15,629 bases of DNA from Clostridiales bacterium (GCA_004555205.1 SFIY01000034.1:1-15629); one strand, 5' to 3'; counted from the first letter of the stretch, positions 1 through 7,840 are shown. A program made the numbers and translations. Notes: generated by a model from the letters alone, not told the origin.

Positions 1-2
1 AC

Positions 3-185
3 GGCATGTCCTTCACTTTGGGCTACGAAGCCGTGACCGAACCTGCGACCGAGCCTGAGCCCGATTCTGAGACTCCCAAGACCGGCGACAGCAGCATGAT
101 GGTTCTTTGGATCGCATTGTTCGTTGTTTCCGGCGCCGGCGTAACGGCCATTTACAGCAGAAAGAGAAAGTCCTCTGCCAAATAA
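3..185 (+). CDS. Sortase-anchored surface protein, C-terminal fragment
   Basis: This is the last 60 residues of a protein whose start lies before the window. An acidic, Thr/Pro/Glu-rich wall-spanning stretch leads to TPKTGD, then a hydrophobic segment (about 18 residues rich in V, L, A and I) and a basic tail YSRKRKSSAK. That order of sorting motif, membrane helix and positive tail is the class sortase substrates carry, so the protein is probably linked covalently to peptidoglycan. The motif is TPKTG rather than the canonical LPXTG; (N/S/T)PKTG variants are common in gut Clostridia. Nothing can be said about the extracellular domain. A strong terminator follows 23 bases after the stop, so this is the last gene of its transcript and is separate from the ribosomal operon downstream. 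Other options such as a membrane-only anchor are less likely. Confidence 0.8.
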   Translation, partial: GMSFTLGYEAVTEPATEPEPDSETPKTGDSSMMVLWIALFVVSGAGVTAIYSRKRKSSAK

Positions 186-207
186 TGTGTGATTGACACC
201 AAGCCGG

Positions 208-244
208 AGGCGGCGACAGCAAAATTGCTGTCGCCGCCTTTTTC
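208..244 (+). terminator. Intrinsic terminator of the surface-protein gene
   Basis: The arms at 208-220 and 227-239 pair perfectly over 13 bp (AGGCGGCGACAGC with GCTGTCGCCGCCT), with a six-base AAAATT loop, and run straight into a T tract at 239-243. It follows the surface-protein stop and precedes the ribosomal operon promoter, so it insulates the two units. Confidence 0.93.
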
Positions 245-253
245 GCTGCTTTG

Positions 254-355
254 AAAGGGCTGTTCAGCCGGAACAGCTCTTTCTCCAAAGGAGCAAAAGC
301 GTATTTTGCTTTTTTGGAGAGAGAAAAGAAAAAAGGAGCGCATATTTTGCTTTTC
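254..355 (+). repeat. Array of three consecutive hairpins, function unknown
   Basis: Three stem-loops lie end to end in the gene-free stretch before the ribosomal operon promoter. Hairpin A pairs 254-265 with 271-282 (12 bp, one G-U, loop AGCCG). Hairpin B pairs 281-298 with 304-321 (about 18 bp including three G-U pairs, loop GCGTA). Hairpin C pairs 323-333 with 345-355 (10 of 11 bp, larger loop). The wobble pairs are G-U only if the plus strand is transcribed. B and C also share an AGCG(n)ATTTTGCTTTT direct repeat (298-315 and 337-354). It lies after a terminator and before the next promoter. It could be a dispersed palindromic repeat, a small RNA, or a degenerate mobile element. Confidence 0.55.
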
Positions 356-389
356 AAATCCTGCCATACAAATTTTTGGGGCAAAAACC

Positions 390-418
390 TTGACGGTGGT
401 AAAAGGGTGTGCTATAAT
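390..418 (+). promoter_or_regulatory. SigA promoter of the str (ribosomal) operon
   Basis: The -35 TTGACG is at 390-395, the spacer is 17 bp, and a perfect -10 TATAAT is at 413-418. The -10 is preceded by TGC, making it an extended -10. Transcription should begin near 425, giving a leader of about 57 nt that includes a small GC-rich hairpin (428-432 with 441-445) before the first ribosome site. Confidence 0.85.
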
Positions 419-481
419 TTCAAATTGCGCGGGAATCTTTCCGCGGATTTTGCCATGCGCGCTCGACAGGAGGAATGACCT

Positions 482-730
482 GTGCCGGAAGAGCTGGCTG
501 CAAAGGAAAAAGTGGTTGGTATCAAACAGGTGCGGCGTCTGCTTCGGGCGGATCAGGCAAGGCAGGTGTATCTGGCCTGTGATGCAGATCCGCAGTTGAT
601 CGAGCCGTTGACGGAGATGTGCCAAAAGGCCGGTATTCCCACGGTGACAGGCTTTACCATGAGCCAACTGGGCCGCCGGGCGGGCATCGAAGTCGGTACA
701 GCCGCCGTGGCGCTGACAAAACAAATTTGA
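482..730 (+). CDS. rplGB: L7Ae-like ribosome-associated protein (YbxF family)
   Basis: The product is 82 residues, the usual size of the bacterial YbxF/L7Ae-L30e family, small RNA-binding proteins that recognise kink-turn RNA. The family core is visible: VVGIKQVRRLLRAD, then VYLACDADPQLIEPL, then GIPTVTGFTMSQLGRRAGIEVGTAAVAL (the IEVG-AA ending is characteristic). Start is GTG at 482, chosen because AGGAGG at 468-473 sits 8 nt upstream. In Firmicutes this gene normally stands between rpoC and rpsL; here rpsL follows as expected but rpoC does not precede it, and a separate promoter drives the operon. The exact cellular role of this family on the ribosome or on mRNA kink-turns is not settled. 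Confidence 0.88.
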   Translation: MPEELAAKEKVVGIKQVRRLLRADQARQVYLACDADPQLIEPLTEMCQKAGIPTVTGFTMSQLGRRAGIEVGTAAVALTKQI

Positions 731-736
731 TTTTCT

Positions 737-783
737 CGGAATAAAGTATCTTTGTTCCGTGGAAAATAGAGGGAGATTCTCCC
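737..783 (+). other. Two hairpins in the spacer before rpsL
   Basis: Between the L7Ae-like stop and rpsL, 737-746 pairs with 750-759 over 10 bp with one U-G and a three-base loop (TAT). Then GGGAG at 771-775 pairs with CTCCC at 779-783. The second is followed by seven A residues, not T, so it is not a terminator on this strand. The position suggests an mRNA processing or translational-control structure, but no function is shown. Confidence 0.45.
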
Positions 784-813
784 AAAAAAATCTTGAGAAA
801 GGAGTAATATTGC

Positions 814-1230
814 ATGCCTACTTTTAATCAGTTGGTCAAGCAGGGCAGAAAACAGGCAACCTATAAGTCCAATTCTCCCGCTATGCAGAAGGGCCTGAAC
901 ACGCTGAAGAACAAGGAAACCAACCTTTCCGCTCCTCAGAAGCGCGGCGTCTGCACCGCAGTCAGAACTGCTACCCCCAAGAAGCCTAACTCCGCTCTGC
1001 GTAAGATCGCTCGTGTTCGCTTGACGAACGGCTACGAGGTTACCGCTTACATCCCCGGTGTCGGTCACTCCCTGCAGGAGCACTCCGTGGTGATGATCCG
1101 CGGCGGCCGTGTGAAGGACCTGCCCGGCGTCCGTTACCACATCATCCGTGGTACTTTGGATACCCAGGGTGTTCAGGGCCGTATGCAGTCCCGTTCCAAG
1201 TACGGTGCCAAGCGTCCCAAGAGCAAGTAA
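814..1230 (+). CDS. rpsL: 30S ribosomal protein S12
   Basis: S12 is the decoding-centre protein of the small subunit. The product of 138 residues has the family signatures: MPTFNQLVKQGR at the start, TPKKPNSALRK in the middle, GGRVKDLPGVRYH later, and a basic C-terminus ending KYGAKRPKSK. Both lysines classically changed in streptomycin-resistant mutants (in TPKKPNS and GRVKDLP) are wild type, so target-based resistance is not predicted. The aspartate after the second lysine is the residue methylthiolated by RimO in other bacteria. ATG at 814 is preceded by AAAGGAG at 798-804. It is second in the str operon. Confidence 0.98.
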   Translation: MPTFNQLVKQGRKQATYKSNSPAMQKGLNTLKNKETNLSAPQKRGVCTAVRTATPKKPNSALRKIARVRLTNGYEVTAYIPGVGHSLQEHSVVMIRGGRVKDLPGVRYHIIRGTLDTQGVQGRMQSRSKYGAKRPKSK

Positions 1231-1244
1231 TCCACGCATCTTAA

Positions 1245-1272
1245 TTGAGCTTTGCCGAAAAGGTTTTATATA
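1245..1272 (+). promoter_or_regulatory. Possible weak internal promoter before rpsG
   Basis: TTGAGC at 1245-1250 is separated by 16 bp from TATATA at 1267-1272 in a locally AT-rich patch of the 140-bp rpsL-rpsG spacer. Both hexamers are imperfect, and the AT-rich patch offers several alternative registers, so this is only a candidate. Confidence 0.25.
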
Positions 1273-1303
1273 TACGATATTATATCTACCTCTTTGGCAG
1301 GCC

Positions 1304-1334
1304 GTACAGCGACCGATGGCAAGTCGCTGAGTAC
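1304..1334 (+). promoter_or_regulatory. Stem-loop in the rpsL-rpsG spacer, candidate S7 control site
   Basis: GTAC at 1304-1307 and AGCGAC at 1308-1313 pair with GTCGCT at 1323-1328 and GTAC at 1331-1334, leaving a GA bulge (1329-1330) and a nine-base loop. In E. coli, S7 represses the str operon by binding the rpsL-rpsG intercistronic RNA. This hairpin is in the equivalent place, about 20 nt ahead of the rpsG ribosome site. That it binds S7 here is inference by position. Confidence 0.4.
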
Positions 1335-1370
1335 CTATGAAATCATATTATTATGAAGGAGGGAAGCAAA

Positions 1371-1841
1371 GTGCCCAGAAGAGGTAATGTTCCCAAGAGA
1401 GAAATTTTGCCCGATCCTATGTACAACTCCGTGCTGGTGACCAAGCTGGTCAACAGCATTATGCTGGACGGTAAGAAGGGCGTTGCGCAGAAGGTCGTCT
1501 ACGGTGCCTTCGACATCATCAAGGAAAAGACCGAGAAAGAGCCTCTGGAAGTTTTCAGCCAGGCGATGGAAAACATTATGCCCAGCCTGGAAGTTAAGGC
1601 TCGCCGTGTCGGCGGCGCCACCTATCAGGTCCCCATGGAAGTTCGTCCCGCCCGCCGTCAGACCCTGGGTCTGCGCTGGCTGACCAACTATTCCCGCGCT
1701 CGCAGCGAGCGTACCATGGCCGAGCGCCTGGCAGGTGAGATTATGGATGCTGCCAACAACACCGGCGCAGCCGTGAAGAAGCGCGAAGATACCCACAAGA
1801 TGGCCGAATCCAATAAGGCATTCGCCCACTTCCGTTGGTAA
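1371..1841 (+). CDS. rpsG: 30S ribosomal protein S7
   Basis: S7 nucleates assembly of the 30S head and contacts the mRNA/tRNA exit region. The start is taken as GTG at 1371, not the in-frame ATG at 1353, because AAGGAGG (1356-1362) is 8 nt before the GTG and overlaps the ATG. This gives MPRRGNVPKREILPDP and 156 residues, exactly the usual length. Family landmarks include DPMYNSVLVTKLVNSIMLDGKK, GGATYQVPMEV, RPARRQTLGLRWL and the C-terminal HKMAESNKAFAHFRW. It lies 140 nt after rpsL, an unusually long gap for this operon that contains a stem-loop and a possible weak promoter, and 30 nt before fusA. Confidence 0.97.
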   Translation: MPRRGNVPKREILPDPMYNSVLVTKLVNSIMLDGKKGVAQKVVYGAFDIIKEKTEKEPLEVFSQAMENIMPSLEVKARRVGGATYQVPMEVRPARRQTLGLRWLTNYSRARSERTMAERLAGEIMDAANNTGAAVKKREDTHKMAESNKAFAHFRW

Positions 1842-1871
1842 TCGGAGCCAATCAGGTAAAAGGAGAACGGT

Positions 1872-3162
<1,291 letters not shown>

Positions 3163-3167
<5 letters not shown>

Positions 3168-3930
3168 GGAAACCGGTCAGACCATCATCGCCGGTATGGG
3201 CGAGCTGCACCTGGAGATCATCGTGGACCGCCTGCTGCGCGAGTTCAAGGTGGAGGCCAATGTGGGTGCTCCGCAGGTTGCCTACAAGGAAACCGTCCGC
3301 AAGAAGGTCAACCACGAGACCAAGTACAAGCGCCAGAGCGGCGGTTCCGGTCAGTACGGTCACGTCAAGATCACGCTGGAGCCCAACGAGTCCGGCAAGG
3401 GCTACGAGTTCGTCAACGCTACCGTGGGCGGCTCGGTTCCCAAGGAGTATATCCCCGCTGTTGACGCCGGTATTCAGGGCGCCATGCAGTCCGGTATCCT
3501 GGCCGGCTATCCCGTCGTCGACGTAAAGGTCACTTTGTACGACGGCTCCTATCACGAGGTCGACTCCTCTGAAATGGCCTTTAAGATTGCCGGTTCCATG
3601 GCGTTCAAAGAAGCCATGGCGGAGGCGGACCCCGTGCTGCTCGAACCCATTATGAAGGTCTGCGTCATCGTTCCCGAAGAATATATGGGCGATGTTATCG
3701 GCGATCTGAATGCTCGCCGCGGCCAGATCCAGGGTTATGAGATGCGCTCCGGCGCTCAGCAGATCGATGCTTTCGTTCCCCTGTCTGAGATGTTCGGTTA
3801 CGCAACCAACCTGCGCTCCCGCACCCAGGGCCGCGGTCAGTACACCATGGAGCCCAGCCACTATGTGGAGCTGCCCAAGAGCTTGCAGGAGAAGTTGATT
3901 AATAAGCGCACCGGCCGCGAAAATTTCTAA
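3163..3930 (+). pseudogene. fusA: Elongation factor G, C-terminal part of the frameshifted gene
   Basis: From base 3163 the EF-G homology resumes in another frame with DEETGQTIIAGMGELHLE and continues 255 residues to the stop. It contains the rest of domain III, domain IV with RQSGGSGQYGHVKI, and domain V with EPIMKVCVIVPEEYMGDV and NARRGQIQGYE, ending GRENF. The first Met (ATG 3196) is an internal EF-G residue with no ribosome site before it, so separate translation is unlikely. With the 430 residues upstream and about 17 lost, the ancestral protein would be near 700 residues, the normal EF-G length. Because fusA is essential, a live cell would need an intact copy, another fusA, or the lesion is a sequencing or assembly artefact. 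Confidence 0.9.
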
Positions 3931-3945
3931 ATCTGCAAATAGTGA

Positions 3946-3974
3946 TTGATTTTCGCGGACAAATACTGTAAAAT
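3946..3974 (+). promoter_or_regulatory. SigA promoter of tuf
   Basis: TTGATT at 3946-3951 and TAAAAT at 3969-3974 are separated by 17 bp in the 109-bp fusA-tuf gap. A separate promoter for tuf is common because EF-Tu is needed in excess over the other operon products. It would also keep tuf expressed if the upstream transcript were compromised by the fusA stop. Confidence 0.65.
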
Positions 3975-3976
3975 GG

Positions 3977-3996
3977 CAATGTTAAGCAAAACATTG
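3977..3996 (+). promoter_or_regulatory. Inverted repeat at the tuf transcription start
   Basis: CAATGTT at 3977-3983 and AACATTG at 3990-3996 are perfect 7-bp inverted repeats with a six-base spacer, beginning just 3 bases after the -10 element. It could be an operator-like dyad or a 5'-end mRNA hairpin that stabilises the tuf transcript. No regulator is identified. Confidence 0.4.
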
Positions 3997-4039
3997 CACC
4001 ACACAATGATACTAAAATTGTTAAGGAGGATTTTTCCAA

Positions 4040-5242
4040 ATGGCTAAGCAGAAATTTGAGAGAAACAAGCCCCATGTTAACATCGGTACCATCGGCCACA
4101 TCGACCATGGTAAGACCACTCTGACCGCTGCTATTACCAAGTATCTGGCTTTGCAGGGTAAGGCTGACTACACCGATTACTCTTCCATCGATAAGGCTCC
4201 CGAAGAGCGCGAGCGTGGTATCACCATCAACACCGCTCACGTCGAGTATGAGACCGAAGCTCGTCACTATGCACACGTTGACTGCCCGGGCCATGCTGAC
4301 TATATCAAGAACATGATCACCGGCGCTGCTCAGATGGACGGCGCTATCCTGGTTATCGCTGCCTCCGACGGCCCCATGGCTCAGACTCGTGAGCACCTGC
4401 TGCTGGCCCGTCAGGTGAACGTTCCTTCCGTGCTGGTGTTCCTGAACAAGTGCGATCAGGTTGACGATGAAGAGCTGCTCGAGCTGGTCGAGATGGAAGT
4501 TCGCGAGCTGCTGGACTTCTACGGCTTCCCCGGCGATGACACCCCCATCATCCGCGGCAGCGCTCTGAACGCTCTGGTTTCCGAGTCCAACGATCCCAAT
4601 GCGCCTGAGTATGCTTGCATCAAGGAACTGATGGACGCTGTTGACACCTGGATCCCCACTCCCGACCGCAAGGAAGATATGCCCTTCCTGATGCCCGTCG
4701 AGGACGTCTTCACCATCTCCGGCCGTGGTACCGTTGCTACCGGTCGTGTGGAGCGCGGTGTGCTGAAGCTGAACGAGAAGGTCGAGATCGTTGGCCTGCA
4801 GGACGAGAAGCGCGAGACCGTCGTTACCGGTATCGAAATGTTCCACAAGCTGCTGGACTACGCTGAAGCCGGCGATAACATCGGCGCTCTGCTGCGCGGT
4901 GTTGCCAAGACCGAGATCGAGCGCGGCCAGGTTCTGTCCGCTCCCGGCTCCATCCATCCTCACACCAAGTTCGTTGGCCAGGTTTACGTTCTGACCAAGG
5001 ACGAGGGTGGCCGTCATACGCCTTTCTTCAACAACTATCGTCCCCAGTTCTACTTCCGTACCACCGACGTTACCGGCGTCATCACCCTGCCCGAAGGCAC
5101 TGAGATGTGCATGCCCGGCGATAACGTCGACATGAACGTTGAGCTGATTACCCCCATCGCTATCGAGAACGGTCTGCGTTTCGCTATCCGTGAGGGTGGC
5201 CGTACCGTCGGTTCCGGTGTTGTTATCGGCATCGAGGAGTAA
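4040..5242 (+). CDS. tuf: Elongation factor Tu
   Basis: EF-Tu delivers aminoacyl-tRNA to the ribosome as a GTP complex. The protein of 400 residues is complete. The G domain has GHIDHGKTT (19-27), switch I GITINTAHVEYET, DCPGH (81-85, with the catalytic His85), NKCD (136-139) and SALN near 184, followed by the two beta-barrel domains and the C-terminal GGRTVGSGVV. Start ATG 4040 follows AAGGAGGA (4023-4030) at 9 nt. Codon choice is strongly biased to a small set of C-ending and GCT/GTT codons, as expected for a very highly expressed gene. It closes the str operon, has its own promoter, and is followed by a terminator shared with the convergent gene. No second tuf copy is in the window. Confidence 0.99.
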   Translation: MAKQKFERNKPHVNIGTIGHIDHGKTTLTAAITKYLALQGKADYTDYSSIDKAPEERERGITINTAHVEYETEARHYAHVDCPGHADYIKNMITGAAQMDGAILVIAASDGPMAQTREHLLLARQVNVPSVLVFLNKCDQVDDEELLELVEMEVRELLDFYGFPGDDTPIIRGSALNALVSESNDPNAPEYACIKELMDAVDTWIPTPDRKEDMPFLMPVEDVFTISGRGTVATGRVERGVLKLNEKVEIVGLQDEKRETVVTGIEMFHKLLDYAEAGDNIGALLRGVAKTEIERGQVLSAPGSIHPHTKFVGQVYVLTKDEGGRHTPFFNNYRPQFYFRTTDVTGVITLPEGTEMCMPGDNVDMNVELITPIAIENGLRFAIREGGRTVGSGVVIGIEE

Positions 5243-5271
5243 TTCTCCGACAAGCTGACATTTGTACGCTG

Positions 5272-5304
5272 AAAAGCGGCAGGACTTTGTCCTGCCGCTT
5301 TTTT
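5272..5304. terminator. Bidirectional terminator between tuf and the DUF4830 gene
   Basis: AAAAGCGGCAGGAC at 5272-5285 pairs perfectly with GTCCTGCCGCTTTT at 5289-5302 (14 bp, TTT loop). There is a T tract to 5304 on the plus strand and the complementary A tract at 5272-5275, so it should end transcription from both the tuf side and the minus-strand gene whose stop is at 5306. Confidence 0.93.
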
Positions 5305-5305
5305 C

Positions 5306-5773
5306 TTATGATTCGGGGAAGGCCAGGCCGGATTGGAAGCCGTTTTCGCCGGTAGCAATAATGTCGCCGGCAATGATTTGATCGCCGCATAAGTAGAGAT
5401 TGGCCTGTACGCCGCGCTCTATGTTGGGATAGTTCGTCACCGTGTAGGTACAGCGCTTGACGGTTTGCCCGGCAAATTCGGAAAAGGGCATCCCTTGCTC
5501 CTCCTGCAGCTTGCAGTAATCGGCGTAGTCGGCCTTTAGATCATCGGGAAGCTGCAGCTCCAGTGTTTCCAGCGGTTCATCACTTACCTGCCAGCCCAAC
5601 TGCTCCAGATAGGCCACCTGCTGGGCGGTGGTGGGTGCGTTGATGGGATCGGAGGAAGCTGCGTTTTTGCCTAAGCAGCCGGGCAGCAAAAAGACAACGC
5701 ATAATACAACGACGACGGCAGATGTCAGTGCAATCATCTTTCGTTTGGCGTGCTTCACATGAAAAACAAGCAT
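5306..5773 (-). CDS. Membrane-anchored DUF4830-domain protein
   Basis: The protein has 155 residues. A basic start (MLVFHVKHAKRK) leads to a hydrophobic helix at about residues 13-31, then LLPGC at 29-33. That could be a lipobox, although proline two before the cysteine is unusual, so a plain N-terminal anchor is equally possible. The outer domain (about 51-150) carries AYLEQLGWQVSDEP, VKRCTYTVTNYP and a run with GDIIATG..GFQSGL. I recognise this pattern as DUF4830, a family of unknown function found in Clostridia. The start at 5773 is chosen over the in-frame ATG at 5851 because a GAGGTG ribosome site lies 6 nt upstream and the extra 26 residues would overlap the divergent gene. It converges on tuf across a shared terminator. 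Confidence 0.8.
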   Translation of the reverse strand: MLVFHVKHAKRKMIALTSAVVVVLCVVFLLPGCLGKNAASSDPINAPTTAQQVAYLEQLGWQVSDEPLETLELQLPDDLKADYADYCKLQEEQGMPFSEFAGQTVKRCTYTVTNYPNIERGVQANLYLCGDQIIAGDIIATGENGFQSGLAFPES

Positions 5774-5798
5774 TTTTTTCACCTCGCTATATCGTATA

Positions 5799-5827
5799 TT
5801 CCGTTTTTGCGAAAAATATGATATGAT
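5799..5827 (+). promoter_or_regulatory. Probable promoter of the pseudouridine synthase gene
   Basis: Two overlapping TATGAT -10 hexamers lie at 5817-5822 and 5822-5827 in the 77-bp divergent spacer. The best -35 for the second (TTCCGT at 5799-5804, 17 bp) is poor, so the promoter is probably weak or activator dependent. No convincing opposite-strand promoter could be picked out. Confidence 0.35.
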
Positions 5828-5850
5828 ACAACCTGTCAGGAGGTGCGGCA

Positions 5851-6585
5851 ATGGAACGGCTGGATAAAATCATCAGCGCCACAGGGAAAAAGTCCCGGCG
5901 TGAGGTCAAGGAAATGGTACGGCAGGGCCGTATTCTCGTCAACGGAAAAATGGCCGCCGCGGATATGAAAATCGATCCGCAGCAAGCGGAGATTTTGCTG
6001 GACGGTGTGCCGCTGGCGTATGAGGAATTTACCTATATCATGCTGCACAAGCCGGCAGGCGTGCTGTCAGCGGTGGAGGATCGCAGGCAGAAAACCGTGC
6101 TGGATCTGCTGCCGCCGGAGCTGCAGAAGCGCGGCCTGTCTCCGGTGGGACGACTGGACAAGGACACGGAGGGTTTACTGCTGCTGACCAATGACGGAAA
6201 TTTGACGCATAAATTGCTCTCGCCGAAATATCATGTGGACAAGGTGTATTATGCCCGCGTGGAAGGCTGCCTGGAGACCTCCGATATAGAGGCTTTTGCC
6301 GCAGGAATGGTCTTGGGCGACGGACTGGTGTGTCTGCCGGCCGGACTGGAGATCCTGTCAGACCACGAGGCATTGGTGACATTGCAGGAGGGAAAGTTCC
6401 ATCAGGTCAAGCGCATGCTTGCCTGCCGCGGAAAGCCGGTGCAATATTTGAAGCGGCTGCGCATGGGGCCGCTGATTTTGGATGAAAAACTGCCCTGCGG
6501 CGCTTTCCGCCCACTGCGTACTGAGGAAATCGAAGGGCTGCGGACGGAATGCAGTATCGACAGAATGACAAAAAATAGACAATAA
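5851..6585 (+). CDS. rsuA: Pseudouridine synthase, RsuA type (16S rRNA)
   Basis: The enzyme isomerises uridine to pseudouridine in rRNA; RsuA acts at U516 of 16S rRNA (E. coli numbering). At 244 residues it has the typical length. An S4 RNA-binding domain (residues 1-48, MERLDKIISATGKKSRREVK) precedes the catalytic domain with LHKPAGVLSA (65-74) and the motif GRLDKDTEGLLLLTNDG (100-116), in which Asp103 is the catalytic residue. LLSPKYHVDKVYYARV and FHQVKRMLACRGKPV follow as in the family. Start ATG 5851 is preceded by AGGAGGTG (5838-5845). It is divergent from the DUF4830 gene. The related RluB (23S rRNA) cannot be fully excluded, but the GRLDKDT form and the size favour RsuA. Confidence 0.87.
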   Translation: MERLDKIISATGKKSRREVKEMVRQGRILVNGKMAAADMKIDPQQAEILLDGVPLAYEEFTYIMLHKPAGVLSAVEDRRQKTVLDLLPPELQKRGLSPVGRLDKDTEGLLLLTNDGNLTHKLLSPKYHVDKVYYARVEGCLETSDIEAFAAGMVLGDGLVCLPAGLEILSDHEALVTLQEGKFHQVKRMLACRGKPVQYLKRLRMGPLILDEKLPCGAFRPLRTEEIEGLRTECSIDRMTKNRQ

Positions 6586-6611
6586 ATTTTGTAAAAAAGA
6601 TAAAAAAATAC

Positions 6612-6640
6612 TTGCAAAATCGTGATTATGACGATATAAT
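6612..6640 (+). promoter_or_regulatory. SigA promoter of the CdaR-type regulator
   Basis: TTGCAA at 6612-6617 is 17 bp from a perfect TATAAT at 6635-6640. The gap after rsuA is AT-rich with no clear terminator, so readthrough from rsuA is possible as well. Confidence 0.8.
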
Positions 6641-6702
6641 GAAGAAAACCGCTTGACAGTTTGCACAAAACTTCCATAGAAGTAGGCGGCAGGAGGATCA
6701 TC

Positions 6703-7797
6703 ATGTCAGGACGAATTTTTCAAAATGTTGTATTGCAATTTAAGGAAACGACGGACCGCACAATTGGCGTGATCGACAGCGAGGGCACGGTGATTGCCTG
6801 CAGTGAGCTGACAGGTATCGGCAAGAAATGGACCAGGTATGTGGAGGCCATTGAGGCAGCAGACGGCGGCTGCGTTGCCCTGGACGGCAAGACCTTTAAG
6901 GCGATGCCCGGTTGGGGCGGCCGTTTCGACTATGCCGTCTTTGCCAGCGGTGATGACAGCGTGGGCAAGACCGTTTGCGCCATGGCTACGGTGGCACTGA
7001 ACTCCGCCAAGACCTACTATGAGGAGAAGCACGACAAGGCTTCCTTTATCAAAAACATCATTTCCGATAACATCCTTATCAGTGATATTTATATGCGCGC
7101 CAAGGAATTGCATGTGGCGGCAGAAGTGCCCCGCGGCGTATTTGTCATCCGCCTGATCGATGAGCAGATGGAGAGTATTCCTCTGGATGTGGTGCAGAAT
7201 CTCTTCCCCGATCGCCAGAACGACTTCGTTTTAAGCGTGGGTGAGGCCGATGTGGCGCTGATCCACCAGATGAGCGAAAGCGCCGGCGCCAAGGAACTGG
7301 AGAAGGTCGCTGCCCAGATCGAAGAGGCGCTGCGTCTGGACGGTGAGAGCCGTGTATTCGTAGGCGTGGGTACGATGGCCATGCACCTGCGCGATCTGGC
7401 CAAATCCTACAAGGAGGCGCAGATCGCCATTGAAGTGGGCAAGGTCTTTGACACGGAGCGCTATATCATCAACTACGAAAATCTGGGTATCGGCCGCCTG
7501 ATCTATCAGCTGCCCACCACCCTGTGCGAGATGTTCCTGCAGGAGGTCTTTAAGAAGAACCCCATTGATGCACTGGACCAGGAGACCCTGTTCACCATCT
7601 ATAAATTCTTCGAGAACAACCTGAATGTTTCCGAAACCGCCCGCAAGCTGTTCGTCCACCGCAACACGCTGGTGTACCGCCTGGAGAAGATCAAGAAACT
7701 GACCGGCCTTGACCTGCGGGAATTTGATGATGCCATTACCTTTAAGGTGGCGCTGATGGTCAAGAAATACCTGACCAGCCGCGGCATCGAAGCATAA
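6703..7797 (+). CDS. CdaR/PucR-family transcriptional regulator
   Basis: This is a 364-residue DNA-binding regulator. The N-terminus (about 5-40, QFKETTDRTIGVIDSEGTVI) resembles the sugar-diacid recognition domain of CdaR. The middle (about 140-260) matches the degenerate GGDEF-like region of that family, with SRVFVGVG and SYKEAQIAIEVG. The C-terminus (306-355) is the PucR-type helix-turn-helix with NLNVSETARKLFVHRNTLVY and RLEKIKKLTGLDL. Start ATG 6703 is chosen because AGGAGG (6691-6696) lies 6 nt before it; an upstream in-frame TTG at 6661 has no such site. It has its own promoter and terminator and lies just before ftsEX. The effector and targets are not known; a catabolic role is only a family-level guess. 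Confidence 0.85.
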   Translation: MSGRIFQNVVLQFKETTDRTIGVIDSEGTVIACSELTGIGKKWTRYVEAIEAADGGCVALDGKTFKAMPGWGGRFDYAVFASGDDSVGKTVCAMATVALNSAKTYYEEKHDKASFIKNIISDNILISDIYMRAKELHVAAEVPRGVFVIRLIDEQMESIPLDVVQNLFPDRQNDFVLSVGEADVALIHQMSESAGAKELEKVAAQIEEALRLDGESRVFVGVGTMAMHLRDLAKSYKEAQIAIEVGKVFDTERYIINYENLGIGRLIYQLPTTLCEMFLQEVFKKNPIDALDQETLFTIYKFFENNLNVSETARKLFVHRNTLVYRLEKIKKLTGLDLREFDDAITFKVALMVKKYLTSRGIEA

Positions 7798-7810
7798 AAT
7801 TCATACGATT

Positions 7811-7840
7811 AAAAAGTGCCGAAAGGCACTTTTTATTTTA
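7811..7840 (+). terminator. Intrinsic terminator of the CdaR-type gene
   Basis: AAAAAGTGCC at 7811-7820 pairs perfectly with GGCACTTTTT at 7825-7834 around a GAAA tetraloop, followed by further T-rich bases. This separates the regulator from the ftsEX transcript, whose promoter starts at 7872. Confidence 0.93.

Noticed and set aside
193..599. Short overlapping frames in 193-599 on both strands
   Set aside because: They run through the terminator, the hairpin array and the promoter, lack ribosome sites and show no protein-like sequence.
771..792. GGGAG/CTCCC stem plus homopolymer as a terminator before rpsL
   Set aside because: The following tract is A, not T, on the sense strand, and the stem is only 5 bp.
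1353..1370. ATG 1353 as the start of rpsG
   Set aside because: The strong AAGGAGG overlaps this codon and is ideally spaced for GTG 1371, which also gives the canonical 156-residue S7.
3196..3930. Treating the C-terminal EF-G part as an independent short gene
   Set aside because: The first Met is an internal EF-G residue, no ribosome site precedes it, and homology begins upstream at 3163. A frameshifted single gene explains it better.
3899..5017. A 372-codon minus-strand frame opposite tuf
   Set aside because: Codon-bias shadow of EF-Tu; no start context or recognisable protein.
6653..6682. TTGACA with TAGAAG 18 bp downstream as a second promoter before the CdaR-type gene
   Set aside because: The -10 is poor and the predicted start would fall inside the ribosome site; the promoter at 6612-6640 is much better.
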